From Pseudanabaena sp. FACHB-2040 (GTDB lineage: Bacteria > Cyanobacteriota > Cyanobacteriia > Phormidesmidales > Phormidesmidaceae), in contig NZ_JACJQO010000013.1 of NCBI RefSeq assembly GCF_014696715.1, forward strand, positions 62,001 through 126,000: a stretch of 64,000 nt of DNA, written 5' to 3'. This document shows positions 44,209 through 52,397 of this stretch, in pieces (the stretch's first letter is position 1; each line of letters begins with the position of its first letter). The translations under genes and the position numbers were made by a program. The notes under the pieces were generated by a model that was given only the letters and a program-made list of their open reading frames with translations, was not told the origin of the DNA and searched no databases.

Positions 44209-44478
44209 ATGGCAAAGTATGTGATGTGGGGCAGCTATTGCGACAACGTGCTGGAGCAGCGAGCGCCCTATCGGGAAGCCCATTTGCAGGGATTGCAGGC
44301 GCAGAAAGAAAGCGGCATTTTGGTAGCGCTGGGTCCTACGGCAGACGTGACCAAGGTATTTGGCATTTACGAAGCTGACAGCGAAGAAGCCGTTCGCCAA
44401 GTGGTTGAGGGCGACCCCTACTGGCAGAACGGCATCTGGACAGAATATGAAGTGTATGAGTGGAACCAGGTGTTTTAA
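44209..44478 (+). CDS. YciI-like protein
   Basis: An 89-residue dimeric ferredoxin-like fold protein of the YciI family, with the catalytic-type His25 ('YREAHLQGLQAQ') and the family Asp in 'VVEGDPYWQNGIWTEYEV'. YciI proteins are small hydrolase/dehydrochlorinase-like enzymes of mostly unknown substrate. The stop at 44478 abuts the stop of the convergent ftsY at 44479, leaving no room for a terminator between them. Confidence 0.85.
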   Translation: MAKYVMWGSYCDNVLEQRAPYREAHLQGLQAQKESGILVALGPTADVTKVFGIYEADSEEAVRQVVEGDPYWQNGIWTEYEVYEWNQVF

Positions 44479-46251
44479 CTAGCCGCTCAGCAGGGCTTCT
44501 ACAAACTCGTAGCTAGAGAAGGGGCGGAGGTCTTCAATACCTTCGCCTGCGCCAATGAAGCGAATGGGCAGACCCAGCTGTTGCACAATGGCTAGAGCGA
44601 CGCCGCCTTTGGCAGTGCCGTCTAGCTTGGTCAGCACGACACCGCTCAGGTTTGCAGCCTGGGAGAAAACTTCGGCCTGACGCAGACCATTTTGGCCCAG
44701 GGTAGCGTCTAGCACTAGCAGGGCTTCAACGTTTGCGCCGGGGGCTTTTTTATCGACAATGCGGCGAACTTTAGCCAGTTCGTCCATCAGGTTTTTCTTG
44801 TTTTGCAGGCGACCCGCTGTATCTACCAACAGCAGGTCAGCCCCTCGGGCTTGGGCGGCTGCGATCGCATCATAGACCACCGCTGCTGGGTCAGTATTTT
44901 TGCCGGGGTTGGCGATCACTTCAACATCGCTGCGGGCTCCCCAGGCTTTGACCTGCTCCACGGCAGCGGCTCGGAAGGTATCAGCGGCGGCAATTAGGCA
45001 GGTGTAGCCCGATTTTGTGGCGATGTGGGCTAACTTGCCGATGGTCGTGGTTTTTCCGGCCCCGTTAACGCCGGTCATCAGCCAAATATTGAGGGTGTCT
45101 TTTTCGGGGGTAAAGACTAGGTTGTGGGAACCTTCCAGGGGTTTGTCGAGCATATCCCGCAGGATGGACTTGAGGTAGGCAATGGCCTGGTCGGGAGGCA
45201 GCGCTTCTTCTCGCAGGCGGGCCTGCAGAGAGCCAATGATGTAGTCGGTCGCTTCAACGCCGACATCGGCCTGCAGCAGCAGCGACTCGATCTCGACTAC
45301 CGCATCTTGGTTAAGCGGCCCCTGACCCACGATCGCCTTGAGCTGGTTGATCAGGCTGCGGCGAGTTTTGCTCAGGCCCTGGCGCAGGCGGTTGAGCCAA
45401 GTAATTTCCTCTAGAGAGATCTGGTCAGGGCGGCGGCCTTGCCCCGCCAAGACCTCAGCAGACCAGAGGAAGGCTTCATCTAGGTTGAGATCAAGAGCAG
45501 GCTCTTCTGTGGGGGTAAAGTCCCGAGTAGCCAAGTCTCTAGAGGTAGGCTCAAGTTCGGGTTCGGGAGCTGCGATCGCATTTTCCTTCAGCCGCTCTAG
45601 TCGCTCTAGTCGCTCTGCTTCAGCTTTGGCCCAAAAGGGCATAGGGGGGGCAGGCGTCGAGACTTCCTCTGTAGCGGCAGCCATCACCTCAGCCGCTACG
45701 GGTGTAGGCATAGGAGCAGGCATGGGTGACGGCGTGGGCTGCGGCAGAGGCGGAATGGGAGTCGGATCGGGAAAGGGCTGCGGCTCAATAGGTGGGCTTG
45801 GCTCTGGCGGCGCGATTTCAGGAACCGCATCTGGCGTGGAGGGAACCGGTTGCGGCTCTGGAACTGCAGGCACTGGAAAGGGGTCTGAATCCGGCTCAGG
45901 ATCTAGAGGAGGAATTTCGGGAACCGGTTCTGGCTCTGGCTCTGCAGGTACCGGAAACGGTTCGGGATCTGGCTCAGGATCTAGAGGAGGAACTTCAGGC
46001 ACCGGTTCGGGGTTCGGCTCGGGAGCAGGCTCCGGCTCTGCCGCTTTAGCGGTCGGTTCTTCCTGCTGGCGCTTTTGGATGTTTTGATAAGCCGCTTTTG
46101 CCCACTTCAGGTAATCTTCTGGAGAGAGCTGTTGGGCGTCTTCTGTCGTAGTCTCAGCAGGTTTTTGCTCAGTAACAGCTTCTTTGCTTGCCTCAGCCTC
46201 TGAGCCTTGAGATTTGTTGTAGCTGCGTTGAAACCAGTTAAAGCCAGCCAT
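44479..46251 (-). CDS. ftsY: Signal recognition particle receptor FtsY with Pro-rich repeat N-terminus
   Basis: Receptor for SRP that delivers ribosomes to the membrane; GTPase of the SRP family. The 590 residues are long because residues about 60-200 are Pro/Glu-rich repeats. The NG domain begins near 270 and holds P-loop 'GVNGAGKTTTIGKLA' (near residue 393), 'DTFRAAAVEQ', 'DTAGRLQNK' and 'TKLDGTAKGG'. The acidic N-terminus of FtsY normally mediates membrane contact; here it has expanded. It lies downstream of nusB on the same strand. Confidence 0.95.
   Translation of the reverse strand: MAGFNWFQRSYNKSQGSEAEASKEAVTEQKPAETTTEDAQQLSPEDYLKWAKAAYQNIQKRQQEEPTAKAAEPEPAPEPNPEPVPEVPPLDPEPDPEPFPVPAEPEPEPVPEIPPLDPEPDSDPFPVPAVPEPQPVPSTPDAVPEIAPPEPSPPIEPQPFPDPTPIPPLPQPTPSPMPAPMPTPVAAEVMAAATEEVSTPAPPMPFWAKAEAERLERLERLKENAIAAPEPELEPTSRDLATRDFTPTEEPALDLNLDEAFLWSAEVLAGQGRRPDQISLEEITWLNRLRQGLSKTRRSLINQLKAIVGQGPLNQDAVVEIESLLLQADVGVEATDYIIGSLQARLREEALPPDQAIAYLKSILRDMLDKPLEGSHNLVFTPEKDTLNIWLMTGVNGAGKTTTIGKLAHIATKSGYTCLIAAADTFRAAAVEQVKAWGARSDVEVIANPGKNTDPAAVVYDAIAAAQARGADLLLVDTAGRLQNKKNLMDELAKVRRIVDKKAPGANVEALLVLDATLGQNGLRQAEVFSQAANLSGVVLTKLDGTAKGGVALAIVQQLGLPIRFIGAGEGIEDLRPFSSYEFVEALLSG
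45840..46030 (-). repeat. 26-codon repeats in the ftsY Pro-rich region
   Basis: A 78-nt unit recurs in tandem: GGCTCAGGATCTAGAGGAGG begins at 45893 and again at 45971, and the neighbouring CCGGTT.GGCTCTGG block repeats at the same offset. In protein this is 'PEPDPEPFPVPAEPEPEPVP' with small changes, followed by 'EIPPLDP'. About two to three units are present. Confidence 0.7.
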
Positions 46252-46320
46252 ACCCGTTAATCAGCCTGAAAGTTTTAGACAGTGAGAGCTTTTCTTTAGA
46301 ACACTCTACTATTTTTGCCG

Positions 46321-46446
46321 AAGGTTCAGGGAGTGGGAGGGGTGCAGCGGTGCGGGGGAGATAGGGAGAGACGCAGATAGAGAGCATGGAGTGATGGGAG
46401 TAGACATCAACACGAAATCTCCCCCTACTCCCTTGCTCCCCTGCCC
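46321..46446. repeat. Purine-rich/pyrimidine-rich inverted element between nusB and ftsY
   Basis: GGGGGAGAT (46354-46362) pairs with ATCTCCCCC (46418-46426), and the G/A-rich flank of the left arm faces the C/T-rich end of the right arm (to 46446). It lies just past the nusB stop and may terminate it. It resembles the element at 24756-24942. Confidence 0.5.
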
Positions 46447-47115
46447 CTAAAAAGTGCTGTCAGCCTGAGGACTCACAACAGGCGGCGGAGCCTCTTTTGC
46501 AGAGATCTTGCTGCGTTCGACGACGCGACGCAGGACGCCGTTGATAAAGCGGTAGCCTTCTTCACCGCTGTAGCGTTTGGCCAGTTCGACGGCTTCGTTG
46601 ATAGCGACGCGATCAGGTGTGCCTAGATACTGCATTTCGACTACGGCGGTCCGTAGGATATCGCGATCGATACGGGCTAGGCGCTTGAGCTGCCAGGCGA
46701 CCATCGCCTCTTCCAAAATTTCGTCTACCTCTTTCAGGTAGCGAACGGTGTGACTGAGGATCTCCAGAGAAAAGGCGCGCACCTCTTGCTGGTTGGTGAT
46801 CTGGACAAACTCGGGCAGCTCTAGGGCGCTACCGAGGCGGTTGATCGCATTTTGGGTGAGTGCGATCGCATCTTCGACCATCGTGCGCGCGCTGGTCACA
46901 TCGGGAGCACGGGTTTCACTGTCCATGATTCGGTTGCTGCCCCGCTTTAGCTCATCGGCAGCGGTTTCTAGCGCGTCCTTAGCTTCTACGGTTAGCGTTC
47001 GCACAGCAGAGGAAATCAAGCCCTCTAGGTCTTGCTGCTCCAACTTTTGAGGCTTATCTGAAAACTGGCTCATGCCCAGCACAGCCAGTTCCCGACCAAT
47101 TCTACGGGCCTGCAT
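46447..47115 (-). CDS. nusB: Transcription antitermination protein NusB
   Basis: RNA-binding partner of NusE in rRNA antitermination. The 222 residues start 'RRIGRELAVLGMSQFSDKP' and end with 'RDILRTAVVEMQYLGTPDRV', 'INEAVELAKRYSGEEGYRFI', 'GVLRRVVE', all typical. Between them sits an insertion of about 60 residues that is usual in cyanobacterial NusB. GGAGGG precedes the ATG at 47115. A DUF502 membrane gene ends-to-start upstream on the same strand. Confidence 0.94.
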   Translation of the reverse strand: MQARRIGRELAVLGMSQFSDKPQKLEQQDLEGLISSAVRTLTVEAKDALETAADELKRGSNRIMDSETRAPDVTSARTMVEDAIALTQNAINRLGSALELPEFVQITNQQEVRAFSLEILSHTVRYLKEVDEILEEAMVAWQLKRLARIDRDILRTAVVEMQYLGTPDRVAINEAVELAKRYSGEEGYRFINGVLRRVVERSKISAKEAPPPVVSPQADSTF

Positions 47116-47153
47116 TCGCTACCCTCCTATTCGGAGACAATTTTCTATCTTAA

Positions 47154-47984
47154 CTAATCTTCTTCCAGCGGCAGCATCGACAGCTGTCGGTTTCGGTCAG
47201 CTAGGGGCTGATTGGGCGGTAGGGTTGACGGCTGACGTCCCTCTTCCAGGCCCCGCAGCGTACGTTCGGGGGGCACAGCAGCGGCCAGATCAGGGCCAAC
47301 AATGCCTCCTGAGAGCAGTACCTTAAAGGCGTCTTCAATGGAAATCGAGAGGTTGATCACATCGCTTTCTGGCACGACTGCGTACCATCCAGTCGTGGGA
47401 TTAGGCGTAGTGGGAATGAAGACGCTCAACATCTGATTTGCGGCGGGCGCAGCCGTTACCGAGCCAGTGACAAAGGCCACGGCCCACAGGCCACGGCGCG
47501 GGTACTCGATCAAGATGACGCGGCGGAAACGGTTTTTGGAGTCTTGCAGCAGCGTTTGCAGGAGCTGCTGCAGCGTCTTGTAAATTGCTCCGGCCAAAGG
47601 AATGGCCTGTAGGGTGCGCTCTCCCAAATCGAGCAGCCAGCGGCCAGCAATGTTACGGGCCATCAGCCCCATTACCAAAATCACTGCCAGCGGCACAGCC
47701 AACCCAATAGACAGATTAATAAAGTCTGTCAGAAGGGGATGCATCCCCGTGAAGGGGTTGAGCTGTTTGGGAAACCGAGTGAGCAGACGGATCACCCAGG
47801 ATGCGATTGTGATCGTTAACCAGATTGTGGTTGCTAGGGGAATAATCACCAGCAGACCCGCAATCAAATCGTTTTTCAGATCTTGTTTGAGCTTTTGCAA
47901 CACAGGCAACTCGTGAGGCAACTCGTGTTTGTCGTTTCCCGATTTTTGACCAGTCGTCCAGGTTTGTGACCCGTTTAGATCCAT
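47154..47984 (-). CDS. DUF502 membrane protein
   Basis: A 276-residue inner-membrane protein with two membrane helices ('DLIAGLLVIIPLATTIWLTI', 'LSIGLAVPLAVILVMGLMAR') and the DUF502 body ('GERTLQAIPLAGAIYKTLQQ', 'RRVILIEYPRRGLWAVAFVT', 'FIPTTPNPTTGWYAVVPESD'). The family occurs in cyanobacteria and plants and is linked to membrane transport or signalling without a settled function. It precedes nusB by 38 nt on the same strand. Confidence 0.9.
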   Translation of the reverse strand: MDLNGSQTWTTGQKSGNDKHELPHELPVLQKLKQDLKNDLIAGLLVIIPLATTIWLTITIASWVIRLLTRFPKQLNPFTGMHPLLTDFINLSIGLAVPLAVILVMGLMARNIAGRWLLDLGERTLQAIPLAGAIYKTLQQLLQTLLQDSKNRFRRVILIEYPRRGLWAVAFVTGSVTAAPAANQMLSVFIPTTPNPTTGWYAVVPESDVINLSISIEDAFKVLLSGGIVGPDLAAAVPPERTLRGLEEGRQPSTLPPNQPLADRNRQLSMLPLEED

Positions 47985-48254
47985 TGTCCTGTAGCGCCTT
48001 ATCGTATGGTGCCAGATTTACAGCTCAGGCCCTTCTCAAAGAACCTAGTGGCAGAGGAATCGGGCTGTTTAAACCTTCGGGCTGAGCTGTCAGGGGTTGG
48101 AACTTATGGAGCTTTTTACTGCATTGTAAACATTTGTTTCGGAGATGCGATTTTGGCACCGCTTTACTAGGCTGCCCAATGCGGGAGGTGGTTAACCTAT
48201 CCTAGAGCAAATTCGTATCCTGCTTTACCATCCTTGCAAAAACCTGATAAAACC

Positions 48255-49649
48255 CTAGAGTTTTAGGACGTAGCGGGCCAAATTGAGATAAATCAAGACG
48301 CCTAAGACATCTACAACAGTGGTAATGAAAGGGGCAGACATGAGAGCCGGGTCAAACCCCAGGCTGTCGAAGACGATAGGCAGAGCACCGCCAGCGGTAG
48401 AAGCCAGCACCGAGATCGCCACCAAACTAATGCCTACAACTACCGCAACTTCAAGATTGCCCTGCAGCACGTAGGCCCAAATAGTCACAGCAACCCCCAG
48501 CATGAGCCCGAGGAAGGCACCTGCGATCGCTTCTCGCCAGATCACGCTTAGGGCCTTCTTAGAATTGATTTCCTTAGTGTTAAGGCCCCGGATCACGACG
48601 GTGGACGACTGGGCTCCCACGTTGCCACCGCTGCCAATCAACAGAGGAATGAACGCAGCCAGCAGCACCACCTCCTGCAAAATTTCCTCCTGGCTGCTGA
48701 TTACGGCCGTTGTCAACGTGTTGGTTAACAGTAAGACCGAAAGCCACACCACTCGCTTACGGGCCACGGTTAGCAGGTTGGTCTGAAAATAGCTGTCGCC
48801 TCCTGCCTGTACGCCGCCCAGCGCATAGATATCCTTAGTCGTTTCTTCCTCAAGGATGTCGATCACATCATCGACGGTGACAATACCAACGAGCCGCTGC
48901 TCTGTGTCTACCACCGGCACTGCCAAAAAGTCATAGCGCTGGATCAGGCGGGCTACTTCCTCCTGCTTAACATCGGTCTGAACGGAGATTACCTCCCGCG
49001 TCATCAGAGCGCCAATGGTGTGGTCTGGTTCACCTGTCACCAGATCTCGCAGCGAGAGAATGCCGGTGAGACGGCGGGCCACGTCGGTGACATAAAGGTA
49101 GTAGATGGTTTCGCTGACGTCGGCGCGGCTGCGGATGTACTCTAACGCCCGAAAAACCGTCCAGTTTTCCTTAAGGGCAATGTACTCCGGCGTCATGATC
49201 CGTCCAGCAGTACCGGCTTCGTAGCCCAGCAGCAGAGCGGTGGCTTCTCGCTCTTGGGGGCTGAGCTGAGTCAGCAGGCGGCGCACTACCTTGGCGGGCA
49301 GTTCCTCAAACAGTCGGGCCCGATCATCGGGCGACATTTTATCGACGATATCCAGCACGTCTTGGCGCTTAAACTCCTCGACTAGCGCCTGCTGCACGCT
49401 GGAGTCGAGGTTTTCGTAGACCTCAATTGCTTCGTTTTTAGAGAGCAGCCGAAAGGCGATGGCCTGCATAGTTTCGGGCAACCCTTCAATGGCCTCAGCA
49501 ATATCGGCCGGCTGAACGGGCACCAGCAGGGCTTTAGCCCCTTGATAGTTGCGATTTCCCAGCAGCATTTCTAGCTGCGATCGCACCAGTTCCTGCAGCT
49601 CATGCCGGTCTACGGTCTTTATTGCTGTTGGGTTCTGTGCTTCAGTCAA
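48255..49649 (-). CDS. mgtE: MgtE magnesium transporter
   Basis: Mg2+-gated magnesium channel of 464 residues: N-domain (1-135), two CBS domains (about 140-260, 'TTDIYYLYVTDVARRLTGIL'-like 'LYVTDVARRLTGILSLRDL' and 'VPVVDTEQRLVGIVTVDDVI'), connecting helix, then five membrane helices with 'LIGSGGNVGAQSSTVVIRGL'. The likely start is TTG at 49649 with AGGTGG upstream at good spacing; a tiny ATG frame (ATGGGCGTTGACTGA) overlaps it in another phase. No M-box riboswitch was recognised. Confidence 0.95.
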   Translation of the reverse strand: MTEAQNPTAIKTVDRHELQELVRSQLEMLLGNRNYQGAKALLVPVQPADIAEAIEGLPETMQAIAFRLLSKNEAIEVYENLDSSVQQALVEEFKRQDVLDIVDKMSPDDRARLFEELPAKVVRRLLTQLSPQEREATALLLGYEAGTAGRIMTPEYIALKENWTVFRALEYIRSRADVSETIYYLYVTDVARRLTGILSLRDLVTGEPDHTIGALMTREVISVQTDVKQEEVARLIQRYDFLAVPVVDTEQRLVGIVTVDDVIDILEEETTKDIYALGGVQAGGDSYFQTNLLTVARKRVVWLSVLLLTNTLTTAVISSQEEILQEVVLLAAFIPLLIGSGGNVGAQSSTVVIRGLNTKEINSKKALSVIWREAIAGAFLGLMLGVAVTIWAYVLQGNLEVAVVVGISLVAISVLASTAGGALPIVFDSLGFDPALMSAPFITTVVDVLGVLIYLNLARYVLKL

Positions 49650-49742
49650 CGCCCATCCACCTGAGATACTGAATATCCGCTGCCTATAGTCTAGTGGGCT
49701 AAGTTGCGAGAGAGAAGAGGAAGAGATGGCTGAAATTGTTCT

Positions 49743-50312
49743 ATGGCTGATTTAATGGCTGATTTAACCGCAAATCGGATTGTTTTGGTGACTGGGCCGA
49801 CCCGTTCCGGAAAAAGTGAATGGGCCGAGCATTTGGCGGTCAGCTCCAGTAAGCCGGTGCGCTATGTGGCCACGTCGCAGATTGACCCAGCAGACGGGGA
49901 GTGGCTGGCCCGCATCGAGCAGCACCGACAGCGGCGACCCCAGGGCTGGCAGGTGCAGGAGGTGCCGGTAGCGCTGCCTGAAGCGATTGCAGAGGCGGAT
50001 GCAGAGGTGTGTCTGCTAGTGGACTCTCTGGGAACCTGGCTAGCGAATTTGCTGGAGCAGGATGCAGCAGCATGGCAACAGACCTGTGATCGGCTGGTTG
50101 TTAGCCTGGAGCAAACGCCGGCTCAGGTGATTTTGGTGGCGGAGGAGGTGGGCTGGGGCGTGGTGCCTGCCTATCCGATAGGGCGGCTGTTTTGCGATCG
50201 CATGGGGCAGTTGACGCGAAGTGTGGGTGCGATCGCACAAGCCGTCTACTTAGTTACTGCCGGATATGCCGTAGACGTTCGCCAACTTGGACATCCTATC
50301 CCTAAGCCTTAG
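49743..50312 (+). CDS. cobU: Adenosylcobinamide kinase / guanylyltransferase
   Basis: Cobalamin lower-ligand pathway enzyme that phosphorylates adenosylcobinamide and then transfers GMP to it. The 189 residues have the P-loop 'GPTRSGKSEWAE' (18-29), the GMP-accepting His61 ('ARIEQHRQRRP'), 'LLVDSLGTWLANLL' and 'VAEEVGWGVVP'. The first four codons are an exact duplicate (ATGGCTGATTTA, 49743-49766), so two in-frame ATGs are 12 nt apart and the start is ambiguous. No cobalamin riboswitch was seen upstream. Confidence 0.93.
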   Translation: MADLMADLTANRIVLVTGPTRSGKSEWAEHLAVSSSKPVRYVATSQIDPADGEWLARIEQHRQRRPQGWQVQEVPVALPEAIAEADAEVCLLVDSLGTWLANLLEQDAAAWQQTCDRLVVSLEQTPAQVILVAEEVGWGVVPAYPIGRLFCDRMGQLTRSVGAIAQAVYLVTAGYAVDVRQLGHPIPKP

Positions 50313-50344
50313 GTAGGTAGGCAGAGGGCAGACATCCTTAAAGC

Positions 50345-50374
50345 TTTCTGGAAACCTCGCTAGAAAGAGGTTTT
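50345..50374 (+). terminator. Overlapping alternative hairpins after cobU
   Basis: AAACCTC (50352-50358) pairs with GAGGTTT (50367-50373), followed by TT. CTTTCT (50345-50350) can instead pair with AGAAAG (50363-50368), which uses part of the first stem. The element lies about 35 nt past the cobU stop and may be a weak terminator. Confidence 0.4.
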
Positions 50375-50492
50375 GCCCACCTCAGAACGCTAGGATCAGG
50401 TCACTTCAAGATGCATTAAGGCTTGCACTGGACGCAGGCCTCGGTGCTCTCACTTCTTCTAGCGTTAAACACTGCGGTTTTTCCCTTTCCCT

Positions 50493-50990
50493 ATGGCTTC
50501 TCCAGAACAGGTTCGTGAATACTTAGCCCACTGGTTTCAGCTGGGTAAGCCCGTCGTTCTTGAGAACGGTAAGGCTGAGTGCTTGCCCTACCCTATTTTT
50601 GTCGGCAGCCGCTACAGCCAAGCCTTTGAGGAGTGCTGGCAGCAGATTCTCCATAAAGAGGGCAGCGACTGTTACCTCAAGGGCACAGACCAAACGATTG
50701 CAACGCTGCTGTCGCCGGCGTGGGAGGTGGTTTCTTGTGCCCGCTGCAGTTTGCCCATTCCCCTGCCAGATATGGGCTACTCTCCCTATCCTTGTCCCTG
50801 CCACGACCTGACGATCTGGCCGAACGACGAGATTCCAAAGCCGCGCATGGGGGTCGATACCAACCAGCATCTCAGCGTGCTTCAGAGCCGACTGGCCCAG
50901 GTGCAGGGAGTTGATCAACCGGCCACCCGACCATCCTACGATCCGGCAGACGCCGCTAAAATCGCCGCTTCTTGGCGAAGCACTTCATAG
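50493..50990 (+). CDS. Conserved-looking Cys-rich hypothetical protein
   Basis: A 165-residue soluble protein. The middle holds '[14 protein letters not shown]' and '[12 protein letters not shown]', a Cys pair plus 'CPCH' that could bind zinc or an iron centre. The N-terminal '[20 protein letters not shown]' is helical. No family is recognised. The last 55 nt overlap the 3' end of the convergent rnz gene, so both proteins use this DNA. Confidence 0.65.
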   Translation: MASPEQVREYLAHWFQLGKPVVLENGKAECLPYPIFVGSRYSQAFEECWQQILHKEGSDCYLKGTDQTIATLLSPAWEVVSCARCSLPIPLPDMGYSPYPCPCHDLTIWPNDEIPKPRMGVDTNQHLSVLQSRLAQVQGVDQPATRPSYDPADAAKIAASWRSTS

Positions 50991-51916
50991 GTAAAGAAGT
51001 CTTGGGCCATCAGCGTCGCGGGGAAAATGGCCTGAGCTTCGGCCAACAAATCCGAGAGCTGAATGTCGTTACCTGGCGCATAGCGGGGGCTAAAGTGGGT
51101 CATGATCAGCCGCTTGACTTGAGCCGCCAGCGCTACCTGGGCTGCCATTGTAGAGGTAGAGTGGAGCCGCTGGTAGGCCAAGTCGGCATCTCGATGAGAA
51201 AAGGTAGCTTCGTGAATGAGTACGTCGGCCTTTTGAGCTAGCTCGACGGAGCGCTCTGTGAAAATAGTGTCAGTGCAGTAGACTACCTTGCGACCCACTA
51301 GCGGCGGCCCACACAAGTCGGCCCCGTTAACGCGGCGGCCATCGGGCAGGGTGAGAGCTTCTCCCTGCTTCAGCCGCCCATAGATGGGGCCGGGGGGGAT
51401 GCCCAGGGCCTTAGCTCGCTTGACATCGAAATGACCAGGCCGATCGACTTCTTCAATGCGGTAGCCATAGGCTGGTACCCGGTGCTCTAGCAGTGTGCAA
51501 AACACCCGGAACTCGTCGTCTTCAAAGACAAGTCCCGGCTCTACCGTGTGCACTTTGATCGGCAGCGAAAAGTGGGTTTGGGAATAGCGGCGGCTGGCCT
51601 GCAAATACTCGTTCAGCTTGGGTGGACCATAGATATCGATGCGCTGCTGGGGGTTGCCTGCTAGACCGCAAGTAGCCAGCAGCCCCATCAAGCCAAAGAT
51701 GTGATCGCCGTGCATATGAGTGATAAAGATGCGGCGAATTTGGCTAGATTTAAACTCGCTTCTGAGAAACTGGTGCTGGGTGCCCTCACCACAGTCAAAC
51801 AGCCAGACTTCTGCCCGCTGAGGCAGTCGCAGCGCCACACTCGACACATTGCGCGATCGCGTTGGCACCCCTGAACTTGTTCCCAAAAACGTGATCTGCA
51901 AAGATGTCTGCCCCAA
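50936..51916 (-). CDS. rnz: Ribonuclease Z
   Basis: Endonuclease that removes 3' trailers from tRNA precursors, of the metallo-beta-lactamase fold. The 326 residues begin '[15 protein letters not shown]' and contain the metal motif '[15 protein letters not shown]', 'GDTIFTERS'-type 'YCTDTIFTE', '[10 protein letters not shown]' and C-terminal 'MTHFSPRY'. The frame opens at TTG 51916; a second TTG at 51901 would start at 'LQITF' and may be the real start. Its 3' end overlaps the convergent gene by 55 nt. Confidence 0.94.
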   Translation of the reverse strand: MGQTSLQITFLGTSSGVPTRSRNVSSVALRLPQRAEVWLFDCGEGTQHQFLRSEFKSSQIRRIFITHMHGDHIFGLMGLLATCGLAGNPQQRIDIYGPPKLNEYLQASRRYSQTHFSLPIKVHTVEPGLVFEDDEFRVFCTLLEHRVPAYGYRIEEVDRPGHFDVKRAKALGIPPGPIYGRLKQGEALTLPDGRRVNGADLCGPPLVGRKVVYCTDTIFTERSVELAQKADVLIHEATFSHRDADLAYQRLHSTSTMAAQVALAAQVKRLIMTHFSPRYAPGNDIQLSDLLAEAQAIFPATLMAQDFFTYEVLRQEAAILAASAGS

Positions 51917-52039
51917 TCACTGATGTCTTCTCACCTATCTTGACATGGCCCACTCAGAATGGGGCGGTAGTCTGGTATGGAGCAGCGGCGGAGCAAGATC
52001 GCTTAGACTGGGAGGCAAAAATGAAGGGACTTAACCTGC

Positions 52040-52378
52040 ATGGCACTTTTACATCGGATTACTTCAGCCGCACTGGGCCTGGGGATTTTGAGCGTAGCGA
52101 CGGCAGCGCAGGCAGAAGCGCCTGGCGTTTACTACTCCTGGCGAGCGCTGGATGTGAACGTTTCTCAGTGTCTAAGCCGGGCCAGTCAGGCCCTCGCTGG
52201 CCAGGATTTGGAGGATGTTCAGACTGACCTCAATAGTGTGGGTGGGCGAACTGAGGAAACCACCGCCATTTTCGTTTGCTTGGAAGACCAGCAGAGCACT
52301 ACGGTTATGGTGATCGTGTCGGGTGCAAATGAAGAAGCGGCTGTTAGCCTGAGGGAAGCCCTCAAAGCTGGCTTTTAG
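52040..52378 (+). CDS. Small exported hypothetical protein
   Basis: A 112-residue protein with a good Sec signal peptide ('ITSAALGLGILSVATAAQA', cleavage near residue 26). The mature part (about 86 residues) has two Cys residues ('VSQCLSR' and 'FVCLED'), which could form a disulfide. It is followed 19 nt later by the recombinase-like gene on the same strand. No family known to me. Confidence 0.65.
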   Translation: MALLHRITSAALGLGILSVATAAQAEAPGVYYSWRALDVNVSQCLSRASQALAGQDLEDVQTDLNSVGGRTEETTAIFVCLEDQQSTTVMVIVSGANEEAAVSLREALKAGF

Positions 52379-52397
52379 AGCAGTATGAAAACAGCCC

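Noticed and set aside
45338-46087. 249-codon plus-strand Gly/Ser-rich open frame opposite ftsY
   Set aside because: It is the antisense reading of the Pro/Glu repeats in ftsY.
49650-49742. Possible cobalamin riboswitch before cobU
   Set aside because: Only 93 nt lie between mgtE and cobU, too short for a B12 riboswitch, and no conserved box was found.
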